A DNA stretch of 64,000 bases from the NCBI RefSeq assembly GCF_020360975.1, contig NW_025408689.1, positions 124,001 to 188,000 of the forward strand, read 5' to 3'. The DNA is from Hirsutella rhossiliensis (Eukaryota; Ascomycota; Sordariomycetes; Hypocreales; Ophiocordycipitaceae). The position numbers and the translations under genes were made by a program. Below, piece by piece: positions 37,456 to 50,293 of the stretch (within the stretch, counting starts at the first letter, position 1; every line of letters begins with the position of its first letter). The notes beneath the pieces were generated by a model. It had not been told where the DNA came from. It saw only the letters and a program-made list of their open reading frames with translations, and searched no databases.

Positions 37456-39885
37456 AGTAGGTTAAGTACTTAAGTAGTTCCTAGGTATTTTCCTTTAGTC
37501 TATATCCCTTCTACTTAATAAGGTATTCTTATTACTAACCTTATTTTCTTATATCTAGTATTTATTCTACTTTATATTCTTAATCGTTATTAACTTCGAT
37601 TTTTTCTTATAGTTTAGCGTTTTATAGCGCTAGTTCTAATAATAAGATATAAAATATCGGGTATATCTATATTATTATTAGTAGCGAAAGTTTATAGTTA
37701 ACTTTTAAAATAGTTTCCTTAACCTTAAACGGTCTAAGTTTCTTAAAATCTAATTTATTACTTAGTTATTTTATTTTAATATTTCGTCGTACGAGGTAGA
37801 CTATATCTCCCTCTTAAAAGATTAGTCCCTATAATCTTTTCCGATTATAGTAAGTAGATATTCGTTCTCTAATAAATTAAAGTTCTTATTATATTTCTTT
37901 ATATAATTTTTATAGCTAATCTACTTATAGTATCGCTCGTTCTACTTATAGTCCTTATCGAGTAACCTTAAATACTTCTAGGTTATATCTATAATTAGTA
38001 TATACTAGTAAGAGCTTAGTTATTTCCGTAACTAAGCTATTATAAGCTAGTTACGCTATTAATAGCTATTTAACTTAATCGTTTTATTCGTAGCTAATAT
38101 AGTATCGTAAATATTATTTAAGCGTTTAGTTAAGTCGTTCTATTTATCTATCTATTTATAGGTAATAAGCTATACTAAGCTTATATTTCGTCCTTAATTA
38201 TACTATAAGAGCTTACTAAAACTTAGCTATAAATATACTTCCTCTATTAAAGATAATCTCGTTTAGTAGTTTATAATTACTAATAATTATTTATAGGAAT
38301 ATATATACTAGCTCTTTTATATTACTTACTTCTTTATATAGTAAAAAATACCTATACTTCGTTAGTCTATCGGTAATAACGAATATACTATTTTACTTAA
38401 TATTAATTATAGGTTCTTTTAATAGTAATAGCTTTATAATATAGTTAAAAGCTATCGAATCCTATAGTTTCTCTAGTACTAGTAGCGGTTATAATTCTCT
38501 ATATAGTTTATATCGTTTAGCTTTACTTTATATATAAAGTTCGTATTCTTTAATAACTTATTATACTGCTTTCTTAAGCTATAGGAAGTTATATTATCGT
38601 TTAATCCGTTTTATTATTCTTTAGATTCCTTAGTATTTATATATTAGATATTTATATATATCTTATATAACTTTATCTCGTAATTCTAGTAGTATCTAAA
38701 TTTTATTTTTATATATTAGAACTTCTAAATATTCTATATTATATCCGTTTAGTACTTCGTATTCTTTTATCTATTTTAGGATCTTTTAGTATATTAAGTT
38801 ATTAGGTTATACTTTAAATATTATATTTAGCTATTATTACTAGTAGTTCCTATTTTTATTAATTTCTAAGAGCTATCCTTTTACTATAGGTGCCCTTATA
38901 TTATAGTTACTTCGTCGACTAAGGGCATTAGCTCGACTATTTTCTATTCCTTTTCTATAGATTATTTCGTAGTCGAATTCCGATAAATATTCGGCCTATT
39001 AGATCTATTATCTATTTAACTATTATATCGTTATAAAATATAAGATATTCTTATAATTTATATAGACCTTAACTTTATATTTACTTTTAAGAAGGTAGTA
39101 TCGAAATTCCTTAAAAGCTTAAATAATTATAAGGAATTCTTTATCGTAGATAGGGTAATTGAGTTCTATACTATATAGCTTTTTCGAGTAGAATATAATT
39201 AGTTATAGTCTTCCTTTATTATCTTTTTATCCGATTTATACTCCTAGAGTAAAGTCTAATATATTAGTTTTAAGTTCGATTTATTATTCTAGATCGAAGG
39301 TAGTTAAAACTAGTTCTTATATAATCGTAGTTTTAATATATTCGAAAGCTTCGTTAGCTTTATCGTCCTATATAAATTCTTTTTCCTTCTTTATTAAGTC
39401 GTATAATAATACTATAATTTTTCTAAAATCTTTAATAAATCGTTAGTAGTAATTTATAAATCCTAGGAAACTTTATACGTCCTTAACGTTCTTTAGCGTT
39501 AGCTATTCTTTAACTAAGTTAATCTTATCTTATTATATACGTATCTCTCTTAGTAAGATCGTATATCTAAGGAAGTCTACTTCCTATATATAGAACTTAC
39601 TTTTCTTTAGTTTAACTAGTAACTTCGTATTCTAAAGTATATAGAGTACCTTATAGATATATTCCTTATATTCTTCTAAGGTATCCGAGAAGATTAGGAT
39701 ATTATCTAGATATACTACTATAAAGATATCTAAGTATTCGCGTAGAATATTATTAATTATCTATTAGAAGGTAGCTAGTATATTTATAAGTCTAAATAAT
39801 ATTACTAGATATTTAAATAGTCCGAATTTCGTTTTAAAGGCTATTATCTATTTATATCCCTTTTTTATACGTATTAAGTTATAAG

Positions 39886-40371
39886 TCTCGCGAAGAGAGA
39901 TACGAGAAGTGCATAAAAATGCACGAAGGTGAAATTAGAAGTAAGGGGTCGGACAGGCAGGGCAGAGATGTTTAAATCTTACGGGGGCAGCAATTGCAGT
40001 AGGGGAGTGATTGTTGTATTGCCTTAATTGTCCTTCTTTCCTCTATCCAACGCCCCTCTTTATACCCTTCTAGCATCTTAATTAACAAAGAAGATCCTGC
40101 TTAAAGAAGCCACTAATGTCCTTTCGACTACCGAGCTTTTTGCCGGTTTTTCCCCTCCTTTCCAGCCGTTGCCGGCATATCCGTCTTATCTCTCGCCACC
40201 TCTATAGGAAGCCATCGCCACTTCTGCTTCCCCTCATGCCCCCACCCTCCTTTCTGCACCTCTTTTCAGCTCCTTCTTCCTTCTTCTACACCGGGTGTTT
40301 TTCAGCTTCCTTGGTCCCTCGTGCCAAGGGATATCTCCGAGAACTACGAAATTAGGCCACGCTTCGCGACA
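39886..40371 (-). repeat. copia C 3' LTR
   Basis: 486 bp, from TCTCGCGAAG to CTTCGCGACA. It is more mutated near its right end (ACTACGAAATTAGG) than the 5' LTR. Confidence 0.95.
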
Positions 40372-40571
40372 CACCCCCTTAGCTATGGCCTGCCCTAATA
40401 GTAAGGGCATAGCTAATACGGCTTCGGGCTGGTGAGCGTATAGAGGAGGTTCTTAGCTCTGCACTTCTCCCTTTACTCGAGGAAAGCAGGGGCCCTTTCG
40501 GGGAAAAAACCCAATTAAAATAGGGGGCCCTCTAAAGGGAAAAACCTCTTCCTTTTCTTCGGCTATAGACG

Positions 40572-43500
40572 TTACCTTCTCGTACGTGCTATTAGCTCCT
40601 CTCGTAGACTCTTAAGGCGGGCCTCTAAGGACAGCTTCTCTCGAACGTCTTCTAGCCCTATTTGCTATAAAAAGACAGCCAGCTTCTGCTTCGGCAGGGG
40701 CTTCGTAAGACCGTCGGCTTTTATTGATGCCGTTAGAACCCAACGGACGGAAATAAGTCCCCTTTAGACCTCTTAGCGTAACTAATGCTAGTAGATATCG
40801 ATATGCCGTAGCCGGGTCGATAGCTTGCTATTTTCCTCCGTAAGAATTCGTATAGTCTGCGTGTTATCGCATTCTATAGCTAACGGGGACGGAATTTGCA
40901 GTCGTAACGATATTAGTAGCCGGCTAAGGAAAATCGCTTCTTTTGACGCTTCTAAAAGAGCTAGTAGCTCTGCCTCCGTACTAGAAGTCGTAACGGTAGC
41001 CTACTTCGAAGCTCTCTAAGCAATGGTTCCTCTAAAAAGGGATATGATATACCCCTGTGAGCTCTTTCTGTCTAAGGAATTGTCCGCAAAGGACGAATCG
41101 CTCGAATAGAGGAAGATTTCGGCAGCTAATTTCTTCCTTTCCTGCCCTCCTAGGCGCAGACCATATGATCTCGTTGAATAGAGATAAAGGATTGCTCTGT
41201 CTGCTGCTTCTTAATGCCTAGGGCTAGGATTCTGGTTGTGCCTAGCTAGCCGGGAGACCGTAAAAGAGATATCCGGTCTAGTAGAAATAGCTGAAAAAAG
41301 CAGGGAGCCCACCTTCTATTAATATTAGTGTTTCTCTTGCTCCCTAGCTTAAAAGGACGGATCAGGCAAAAGCTCTTCGTCTAATATAGGCATAGAGGGA
41401 AGCTTCTTATCGAGGGAATTAGGGAGGAATTTATAAGCGACCTTATCGATATAGGCGTCCTAGGTAAGCTAGATAGTCCGTTAGGACCTATTCCGAAGGA
41501 TTCGTATCCCTAGGAACCACTTTGGCTCCCCTAGCCTAGTTATCTTATACCTTTGTTGTAGGCCTCGTATAGCCTCCCTAGCAGCAGCTTCTTCCTCTTT
41601 CGGGTACGCCTAGATAATATCGTCGACGTAGAAGAAGACCGTGATTTTACCCTTCTGCATTATACACGGTTCCTAAGGGACTTTCGTGAAGCCTAGGGCT
41701 TCGAGGGAACCTGTTAAATGCTGTTGCTAAAGAAGGGGTGATCTTCGTAGTCCGTATAGAGCTTTCCTAAGCCGTAGAACCTTTCCTGGCTGTTGGAAGC
41801 CTAGTGGAAGGCGCATGTAGACAACTTCTTCTTCCTCGAGTAGGCAGTTAACAAAGGCGTTAACTGCATCTATCTAATCGAGTTCGAGGTTAAATTCTGC
41901 TGCTATAGCTATAAGGGTCCGAAAAGATATCCTAGCTAGGGTGGTTGCCCTAGTAGGTAAATCCCCTTTTTCCTATTGATTCCTATAGATAACTAGCCGG
42001 GCTTTGCACTTTTAAAGGAAGCCGTGTTTATCAGTCTTATAGATAAAGACCCACTTATAGCTAAGGACCTGTTTTCCTCTTGCCTTTTCCTTAAGGACCT
42101 CTTCGAAAGACCCTATCTCTTCGTGTAAGGCTAGGTGGTCTTTCTAGGCCTAGAAAAACTGGTCTCCAAAGGGGTGTCTTTCTAGCTGCTTTTAGTTTGC
42201 TGGTGGGTCCGGGAGGTCTCTTTTATATACCTTCCTTGCTGATAGCTGTGGCTTAAAGAGCCGGCCTGCTGTGAACGCTCCGTGGGAACCGTCTTCTATT
42301 AGCGTTGGGTAGAAGTCGGAAAAACGATCGAAATAGGGGAGAGGTTGGTCTTCTTTCGTATCGGGCCCTATACCTTCCTTTGCTTCTCGAAGCAGGGATA
42401 AAAAGGCAGCCTAGTAATCCTTCGAGAGAGGTGCCTTTCCCACCCCCTTAGGGGTCGAGACGGGAAGACTAACTAAAAAAGCTGCTTCTAGATCTTCTTC
42501 TTGTTCCGTAAGAGGAGGCGTAGGGAGGTAGGCGTATTCCAGCTCTACCGCTTTCCTATAGTCTCCTTCTTCGTCTAGATCATCTGATCTAGCAGCTTTC
42601 TCTTCTTCTTCTTCGAAGTCGGCGTTATCCTCGACTACTTCGACGTCGGTTTCTTCTTCCGTTTCCTCGTCTAGGACCTCTTCTTGAGACTGTTAGGAAG
42701 GGGGGATTTAGATCTTCTAAATTAGCTAACGTTGTGAGTGTAAAAGGGGCTGTTGATCCCTCTTTCCGTTAAAGAAGCTAAATTCGTCGAAAATCACATC
42801 CCTAGTCGAAATAACCTTCCGTAGAAGAGGAATCTAGATCCGGAAGATATTCGTAGAATTATAACCAACGAGGTAACTAACAAAGGCTCTAGGATCAAGC
42901 TTTCTTTTCTTCTTCCTTTTTAGCTATGCATCGGCTATCATTGCGTATGCCTTGCAGCCGTAGGCACGAAGGTGGGCTAGCGAGGCCCTCTTCTTCGTAA
43001 AGAGCTCGAGTAGGGATTTCCAGTCTATTCCTTAGGTAGTCCCTCTAGGGGTCCGGTTCCGAAGGTAATAGGCGGTCTCAACGACTTCCCTCCAAAGGTC
43101 GTGTGGAAGCCTTGCAGCAAGTCTTATTATACGGGCCCTTTCTATCACAGCACCCCCTGATCTTTCTGCCCCTCCGTTCTAGGCCTGGGTATTCGGTGCT
43201 AACGGGAGGGGTAAAATGCCCCTTTTTCGAAGCCAATTTGAGATATCCTTCGTAAATAGCTCTCCGTTAGACCGTATCTTCTTTACCTCGTAGCCAAAGT
43301 GGGATTTTATCTAGTTAACGAAGTCCCGGAGGGCAGACCAGTTATGCTTGCTTAGGTAGGTCCGTAAGAAATAGGGGAAAACCATCCCTAAAAAAGCGTC
43401 TATAAAAAACATCACCCTAACGAAGCTTTCCTGATCCCTAGAGACGTCGGTCTAATCGACCTAAATTTCCTTACACGGCTGGTCCGGCCGTAAAGGCGTT

Positions 43501-45487
43501 CGTCTAGAAATTCGTCTCCTGGTCTTTCCTTGGCCGCAGTATTCGCATTCGACGGTCTTTAGGCCCCTTATTCGTACGCCTTGTTGTTGACCTAGCTTAT
43601 GTAAAGCTAGGGGGCCCGGGTGACCAAGTCGTGCGTGCCAAAGAATGCCGTCTCCTTGGGCTGCTGGAAGAGGGTCCTTTGAACCTACCCTCCTTCGAGC
43701 AGGGAAAGCTGACTTCTCGAGAGGTTCCTTCCTAAGGATAGGTTAAAATTCGAGAATAAATTGACCGAATTTTTCCTCGATAAGCCCGATAGTCTGATTC
43801 TTCTAGACTAGCCTCGTAGGCTTAGACGTCGTATCCTAGAAGATTCCTTCCTCTCGAAGAAGGCGGAAGGAAATTAGGCTCGTTAAAAATCGAGGGCAAA
43901 AAGCTACCCTTTTTCTTCGAAGAATTCGTATAGATCCGTTAGGTAATTTCATCGTAAAATTCACCCTTCCCTATCCCTCTATCCGTACGGTTAATTCCCC
44001 GGCAATAAGATATTCCCTTCGTGCCTTCTTAAAGGACCGGAATCGTAAGAGTGTATTACATATATCGAGGGAAGCACTAGAGTCAAGGATAGCTGATTTT
44101 CGTAGGGGATAGTCGGAGGGCTCTAACGGTTGGTCTTGGCCTTGTTGATCCGTAGGGAAGACGAAGGCCGGATTTGCTATACCAACGATTTTTCCTCGAA
44201 TTTGCGGTAGCGGCGTTAGTTGCTATTTCTTAGCAACCCGAATCTCGTCTATCTTCTTCTGCAACGAGGGGTCCTCCTTAAGAGACTGTTATACTGTTTC
44301 TCGTAGCCTCTTTAAAGGGTTAATTCCTTCGGGTCGGTTTTCCTCGAAGACCTGCTAGCAGTCCTCTAGCCGATAGGGCTTTTTGCACGCTTGGTAGGTA
44401 GGTCGATTCCTCCTCGTACGTTGTTTCTTCGAGGAATCCTCGTCCCGGTCTAGAAGGTCTGCTTGAAAACCCCCCCTTTTTACCCCTTGTTGCTGATTTT
44501 GACGACGTTCGATTTCGACTAGTTCCCTGATTTTTCGACTAACGGACTGAAAGGTCTATTGGGGGACTAGTCGGGCCGGTCTGACTGACGGGACCGGGGC
44601 CGGGCCCGGAGCAAGAGGCGGAGCCGGGGCCGGGCCTAGGGCAGCCGTTGATGACGGTGTTGATGCTCTCGAGGAGGAGCCGAAGGAGCAACAGCCGCAG
44701 CAGCAGCAGCAGCGGGAGCCGCAGCAACAGGGGCTGCAGCAGCTGCAGGGGCAGCAGGTCGAGCCGTCTGGGTCGAGTGCTGGCCACGAAGGAACAAGAC
44801 TGCTTGCTGTTGTACTCTGGCAGCCTCTTCGTCTAGTTCCCGGCTAGCCTCTCGAAAGATATTCGAGTAACCGTCACTAATAGGCTTTATTAGCAGAGAT
44901 ATATCCCGTAGCTACTGGCCGGAAAGAGCTTCTATGAGGAAGTATTGGTTAGCTTCCTTAAGGATTTCTTCCTACTTAGCTAGCCACGAAGAAGCTAGCA
45001 GGTTCCTAGCAGAAAAGGCTCCTAGGTGGGCCGTATAGGTCTTCCTAATACGGTTAGTCATATAGCCCCTCGAGGGAGCTGTCGAGGTCTCGAGCTTTAA
45101 AAGCCACTGCCTAGGAGTCTCTTCCTCTCGAAGAGAGATTAGCTTTATAGCACTAACGGATTCCGTTATCGCCGTACGAGCAGCCGTTAGTAGCTTCGTT
45201 TCGTAGAGGTATTCCTTTCGGTAACTCTCGTAGTCGCCTAAGGCAGCAGAAAAAGCTCTCTATTGTGCAGAGGTTAGCTCGGAGAAGAGGGTAGCTCCCT
45301 CTATAAAGTCCGTCGCCCTAGGTCGAAGAGGGGGCTCGAGAGGGTCCTGCTTATCAGAGAAGACCAAATTGTGGATGGTTCTGTCTATACGAGCCCGTAG
45401 CTCCTTTACCCACTTATCCCAATCTTAGGGCTCTGCAAGAATCGTCCTACGGACCGTAGGGACGGCAGAGGAGTCGATTTTCGTCAT
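40572..45487 (-). pseudogene. copia C Gag-Pol, few-stop relic
   Basis: ATG at 45485-45487 begins MTKIDSS; the stop TAA is at 40572-40574. Gag (45487-44450) has an Ala-rich stretch encoded by repeated GCN codons (44690-44760). The knuckle lies near 44340-44395, protease near 44075-44100, integrase HHCC near 43530-43640 and its core 43450-42950, RT 42150-41600 with YVDD (GTCGTCGACGTA complement near 41618-41630), and RNase H 41330-40600. Stops remain at former Gln and Trp codons, for example in Gag, so it is inactive, but long stretches are open. Confidence 0.9.
44690..44760 (-). repeat. GCN/CAG-rich low-complexity tract in copia C Gag
   Basis: Runs of CAG and GCAGC encode an Ala-rich linker on the coding strand. 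Equivalent tracts of different length occur in copia A (15655-15720), B (27970-28045), E (36120-36185) and D (63625-63685). Antisense ORFs here (Leu/Arg-rich) are shadows. Confidence 0.8.
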
Positions 45488-45618
45488 CGTTGCGAAAGAA
45501 GAGGGGGGCAGAAAAGTCGGTTAAAAATCGGCTTTTCTAGTAAGAGGGGTAAAAGGAAGCCACGAGGGATGCAAGAAAGGTGCCTTTTACAGCAGCCGGA
45601 AGGTATAGGAATACTATT

Positions 45619-45635
45619 CCTCCCGGGCTCATAAC
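45619..45635 (-). other. copia C primer-binding site, least mutated copy
   Basis: The minus strand reads GTTATGAGCCCGGGAGG right after the 5' LTR. Its complement, CCCGGGCTCATAAC, contains a CAT anticodon flanked as in initiator tRNA-Met. This supports half-tRNA priming for the family. Confidence 0.75.
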
Positions 45636-46121
45636 TCTCGCGAAGAGAGATGCGAGAAGTGCATAAAAATGCACGAAGGTAAAATTAGAAGTAAGGGGTC
45701 GGATAGGCAGGGCAGAGATGTTTGAATCTTGCGGGGGCAGCAATTATAGTAGGGGAGTGATTGTTGTATTGCCTTAATTGTCCTTCTATCCTCTATCTAA
45801 CGCCCCTCTTTATACCCTTCTAGCATCTTAATTAACAAAGAAGATCCTGCTTAAAGAAGCCACTAATGTCCTTTCGACTACCGAGCTTTTTGCCGGTTTT
45901 TCCCCTCCTTTCCAGCCGTTGCCGGCATATCCGTCTTATCTCTCGCTACCTCTATAGGAAGCCATCGCTACTTCTACTTCCCCTTATGCCCCTACCCTCC
46001 TTTCTGCACCTCTTTTTAGCTCCTTCTTCCTTCTTCTATACCGGGTGTTTTTCAGCTTCCTTGGTCCCTCGTGCCAAGGGATATCTCCGAGAACTGCGAA
46101 ATCAGGCCACGCTTCGCGACA
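45636..46121 (-). repeat. copia C 5' LTR
   Basis: 486 bp. It has ACTGCGAAATCAGG where the partner reads ACTACGAAATTAGG, so the pair has been altered since insertion. The TATA box complement CTTTATA is at 45808-45814. Confidence 0.95.
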
Positions 46122-49100
46122 ATAAGCGCCTTTAAGGTTAAAGGCTATAAACTATTTTTTACTATATAGTCGATCTCGTAGTTCCGATATAAGTAGTAAT
46201 AGTATTCGGTCCTTTATTATAATATCGTTTAGGCGTCTATAGTTAATAACTAGTTATAGCTTACTGTTTTTCTTTAAAATAAATATAACTAGATAGCCTA
46301 CTTTAGATATTAATATTTATATATATCCTTTTTATAGATTCTCGTTAAAGTAGTCGCGTAGCGTTTATAGTTACTTTTCGTTTAGGTTATAGATTTTATA
46401 GAACGTCGGCGTTATTCTATCCTTAAGATAAATTTCGTAGTCCTATTAGCTATATTTAGGTAACCCTATCTTAAGTTCTTTTTTAAAGAGTTTATTATAT
46501 TTCCGGTATTCTTAAGGGATATTCTTTATTCTATCTTATAGGCTTTATTCTTTCTTTTAAGAGCTAGTTTCTCTTAACTTAAGCTCTTTATTAATTTATT
46601 TAAGGTCTTTCCTTAAAGTAGCAATAACTCTTTAGATCTTTATATTATATCCTTTATTCTATTTATATCGGATGCTAGGTTATATAGCCGTATTAGTTAG
46701 TACGTAGGTTTTATTAGTCGATTTTATTATATCTACTAGTTTAGTTACTATTTTCGTCTATATTGCTAAAGCCCGTAATAATTTACTTAAATAGTTATCC
46801 CTTTTATCCTATTTAATAGCTAAATTATTATAAAATTTTACTTTCTCCTAAATCTACTAGTCCTAGAAACTTACGTCTTCGTCCTAATATAGCTAGCTAG
46901 TTTTCTAGTTAATTAATAGGTTGCTCTCCTATAGCTATAGAAGCCTTAATATAAGGTTATATTCTTTAATATCTATAATATCGAAGTTAACTTATTCGTT
47001 ATAGCCCTAGATATTAATATCGAGGTAATTAATCTCTATATTAATAATTCCGTTATTATAGTTAAAGGCTTCTCCTTTAATATTTATAAGTTTATATAGA
47101 TCTATCTTATATCTCTATATAAGTTAGTAACGATTAACGACTCTAGGTAAAATATAGTTACTTATCGCGCTATAGTCTAAAAGTATATATATATAATATC
47201 CCGCGATTTAAATATCTAATACTATTTAGTTACTATAGCTTACCGTTACTATATATAGGGTCCTTAGATCTTATTATATCGTGCTAGTCTATAGCCCTTT
47301 TATAAATAGCGTACCTCGTTTTTTACCTAGTCCTTATTTATTTTATTTAGGTATTCTTCTTTAATTTATTATTAATATCGTTTCTTTATATTTTTATCGC
47401 GTAGTATTATATTAGGGCTTAAGAAACTAATTTCTTATAGCTAATTAAAGATTTCTTATTTCTTAACGCTATATCGTTTATATTATACTACTTTATAGTT
47501 AATTATATACTATACTTCGTAATTCTATTTATTTTTATACTAAAGGTTAAGTTTTCGTTTAGCGTCTTTCTATTTTTTATATAGTATTTCTATATCGATT
47601 CTTCCTTAGTTAAATACGGCTTATAGCCTTTATATATACTACTAATAATCTTTTAATATACCGTTATATTATTTATATTATACTTATACTTTTTTATATT
47701 TATAAATTCTATAGTTTAGGTATATATATTTATTATAATTTTCTTTATTATATTTAACTTATTATATAAGTCTTTAGAAGATTAAGGGTTCGGATATCTT
47801 AGAGCGAGTAGCGTTATACTTTTCCTCTATTTTAGTATATCTATAGATTTTATATATCTTTAAAAGATATCTTATTAATAAACCGTAATTATCGCGGTAT
47901 TTAAGTAGTATACTATAATCGGGTTCTAATAATATAACTTAGTTATTTAAGTAGCGTTAATCGATTTTCTAGTAGTCTAGTTCTATACTTAGGTAGGGTT
48001 TCGAAAGTACTTATCTTTCGAACTTAACTAAGAAAGCGTCGTATCGTGCTTTTATTTAAAAGTATATTATATAATCTAGGTAAACGTATAATATCTATAA
48101 AATATACTTATAGTACTTATAAGTAAGTAGTATTTATAGATCGTCTTTAAATTCTCCTTATAGTTACTATTCTTATTATAGAGCTATAAAAGTATTAACT
48201 ATAGTAATAGCTATAGTATAGTCTCCTCCGCGTAGTGCTAGTTAATATCGAATTAATATAGCTTATTAGTTTTCCGTAAGAATTTAAGGTATTTATTAGG
48301 TTTTAATTTTAAGTATTTCTTCGAATTCTTTAAAGTATAAAGCGTGTTCTCTAATTATAGTATTTTCCCTTAGTAGCGAGGGTAGTAGTACGAGTTCGTT
48401 CTTATCTTCCGTTTCTCTAGGTATTTCTTATTTTTTAAAGCTTATATCGTTAATACTTTATTATTCCTCCTTAGGTTATTATCTAAGTTTCGTAAGTATA
48501 AGGGCTATATCTATATCTTCTTTATTATATTATTTATAGACTACCCGTTATTATTATCGATATTTATTTTATATATCTTCCTAGAATCGTTTACCGTTCT
48601 TCCTAATCTAGTCTTAAGAGACTCCTTTAAGATAGGGGTATTCCGGTTCTACGAATTTAACTTATCTTTATATTTTAAGATCCCTTTATTATATTATTAT
48701 AAGGGTCTTTTTTAGTAGCTTTAGGAACTATCTAGTACTGTTTTTATCGCTTAAGTATACTATATATTCGTCGTCGTAGTATATAGTCTAACTAAGGAAT
48801 TTATACTTTAGTTTTTATCTATTAGTAGCGTTTAGGTATTTCTTACCTTTTAGGGCTAGTGCCTAATAGGTTTTCTTCTCCTTATAAGGTTATCTATATT
48901 CTTTAGAGTAATATTTAAGTTTCCTATAGTTAAAATACTTTCCTTTACTTTTCTATATTATATTTAGATCTATCCTACCTAGGTTAGTTATATAGGCATA
49001 GGTAATAGGAGTTTCGCGCTTCTTCTTATAGTTAGCGCGTCGGCTAAAGTTATTTCTATAAGAAGGGTTTTAGTTTCCTCTTTCTTATTTCTTTTCTTAG

Positions 49101-49844
49101 CATCGCGTATACTATCTATCGTCGATTTATACTACTATAGTAATATAGTCTAAGAGGTTATTAGGTCGATTTTCCTAATAGAGCTCGTCCTTAACTTCTT
49201 CTTTAAGCTTATTATAGAATTATAATATAAGGGGTTCGTCGTCCTAATTAAGCTTTAAGGTAACTTAACGGAACTTTATAGTATAATCCGATATTAAGAT
49301 CCTTTATTAGAGTTCTTAAAGTTTTTATTTAGCTTTTTATTCCTCGTCGGTTATTCTAAATACCTTTATAATAGCTTCTTTAAATCCTTAGAAACTAGCA
49401 AAGACTTTATCTATTTCGTTATCTCGTCGCGCTAGTTAGTTATTAAGAAAGTCCCTTATAATAGGTCTAAACTAAGCGAGTGCCGTTCTAGATAAATAAT
49501 TTCCTACGTAGAGTACCTTTTCGACTAGGTCTAAGAGTTTAATAAGGTAAAACCGGTAGTAGGCTTTAAGTTAGGTAAGAAAGTCTTAAAGCGTGCTATA
49601 AGTACCGTTAAATAGTCCTAGCTATTTTAGTTTAACTACTTCTCTAAGGTCCCTAACTTATCCGTTGCCTCCTCCGTTCCTAAGTAACTATACCTTATAT
49701 TAAAGGGTAATAATCTCGCGTATTATATCCTAAGGCGATATAGTAGCTCTAGAGTTAGTTAATCTAGCTTACTATATAGGTATATTAATAGTTACGATAT
49801 TACTTAAAGTAACGCGGTATTATATTAAATAAAAGCTTTTAACG

Positions 49845-50293
49845 TATAACGACTAGTATTATTCCTAAGGGATAAACCTATCGAGGGGTTTATATTAGTA
49901 GATATAATAGGGCGTGGTCTAAGTAATAATAAGTATATTACGTTAGTAATAAGTTAGAGGTCGTAGACTATAGACTATAACTAGGTAATTAAAATTAAAG
50001 ATAAATCGTAATAAAGATCTATATTAAAAGCTAGAGAGCTATCTATTTAAAGAAGTAAAAGTAGGTGGCTATATATACCTATAGAGACTATCCTTAGATT
50101 ATAGGCCTAGTTATAATCCCTAACGTTAGATCGTATAGAGCATAGTAATCTCGTTAATCCTAGATTACTTAGATCTCTATAATCCCCTCGATCCTATATC
50201 TATTAGATAGTCGTGCCGACTATTTATCTGTTAGACCGTGTTACGTGCTTAACGCGGTCGACCGTTAGCGGCCTAGTAGCCGTAGTCGTAATA
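49845..50293 (-). repeat. gypsy B 5' LTR
   Basis: 449 bp, equal in length to the left LTR. It differs by transitions such as CTATCGAGG versus CTATTAAGG. Confidence 0.9.

Larger units (their letters stand above)
39886..46121 (-). mobile_element. Ty1/copia element C, complete, lightly RIPed
   Basis: A 6,236-bp element with 486-bp LTRs (39886-40371, 45636-46121) and TSD ATAAG (39881-39885, 46122-46126), inserted in the RT region of gypsy B. It reads on the minus strand. It keeps many CA/TG dinucleotides and an ATG start for Gag, so it is among the youngest elements here. It is long-LTR type and lacks the roughly 40-bp integrase segment, like copia B. Confidence 0.95.
37456..49700 (-). pseudogene. 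gypsy B Gag-Pol relic with chromodomain
   Basis: Minus-strand landmarks: Gag about 49700-48300. Its CCHC knuckle at 48896-48937 reads YFNYRKLKYYSKEY, with all four ligands turned to Tyr. The protease DxxA-type site lies near 47130-47180. The RT N-terminal half ends at 46127. RT YLDN (from YLDD, Asp to Asn) is at 39701-39712, after copia C. Integrase lies about 38900-37650. The chromodomain near 37460-37570 has the pattern YLIK-stop-KGY...KENT-stop-E, where both aromatic-cage Trp codons are TAG. The chromodomain would direct integration to methylated histone chromatin. No part is open. Confidence 0.85.
36204..50293 (-). mobile_element. Ty3/gypsy chromovirus B, complete, split by copia C
   Basis: LTRs of 449 bp (36204-36652, 49845-50293) are flanked by TSD CGAGT (36199-36203, 50294-50298) within copia E. 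Net length is about 7.85 kb without copia C. It reads on the minus strand: 5' LTR on the right, Gag with dead zinc knuckle, protease near 47130-47180, RT split by copia C at 39886-46121, RNase H, integrase, chromodomain near 37460-37570, and PPT GGAGGGGAGA complement next to the left LTR. It shares the 3' half of its LTR with gypsy A and C, while the outer half differs, so it is a related subfamily. Confidence 0.9.

Noticed and set aside
40116..40355. ORF of 79 codons, also near-identical at 45866-46135 and 58894-59230
   Set aside because: All lie inside copia LTRs on the strand opposite to Gag-Pol, without homology or a conserved start. They are by-products of the repeat.
44539..44836. Leu/Arg-rich and Ser/Arg-rich ORFs on both strands (similar pair at 63504-63770)
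   Set aside because: They are other-frame readings of the Ala-rich GCN repeat in copia Gag. The biased composition comes from the simple repeat.
36204..50293. Giant 14-kb novel LTR element
   Set aside because: Copia C with its own ATAAG duplication accounts for 6.2 kb. The rest is a normal-sized gypsy.
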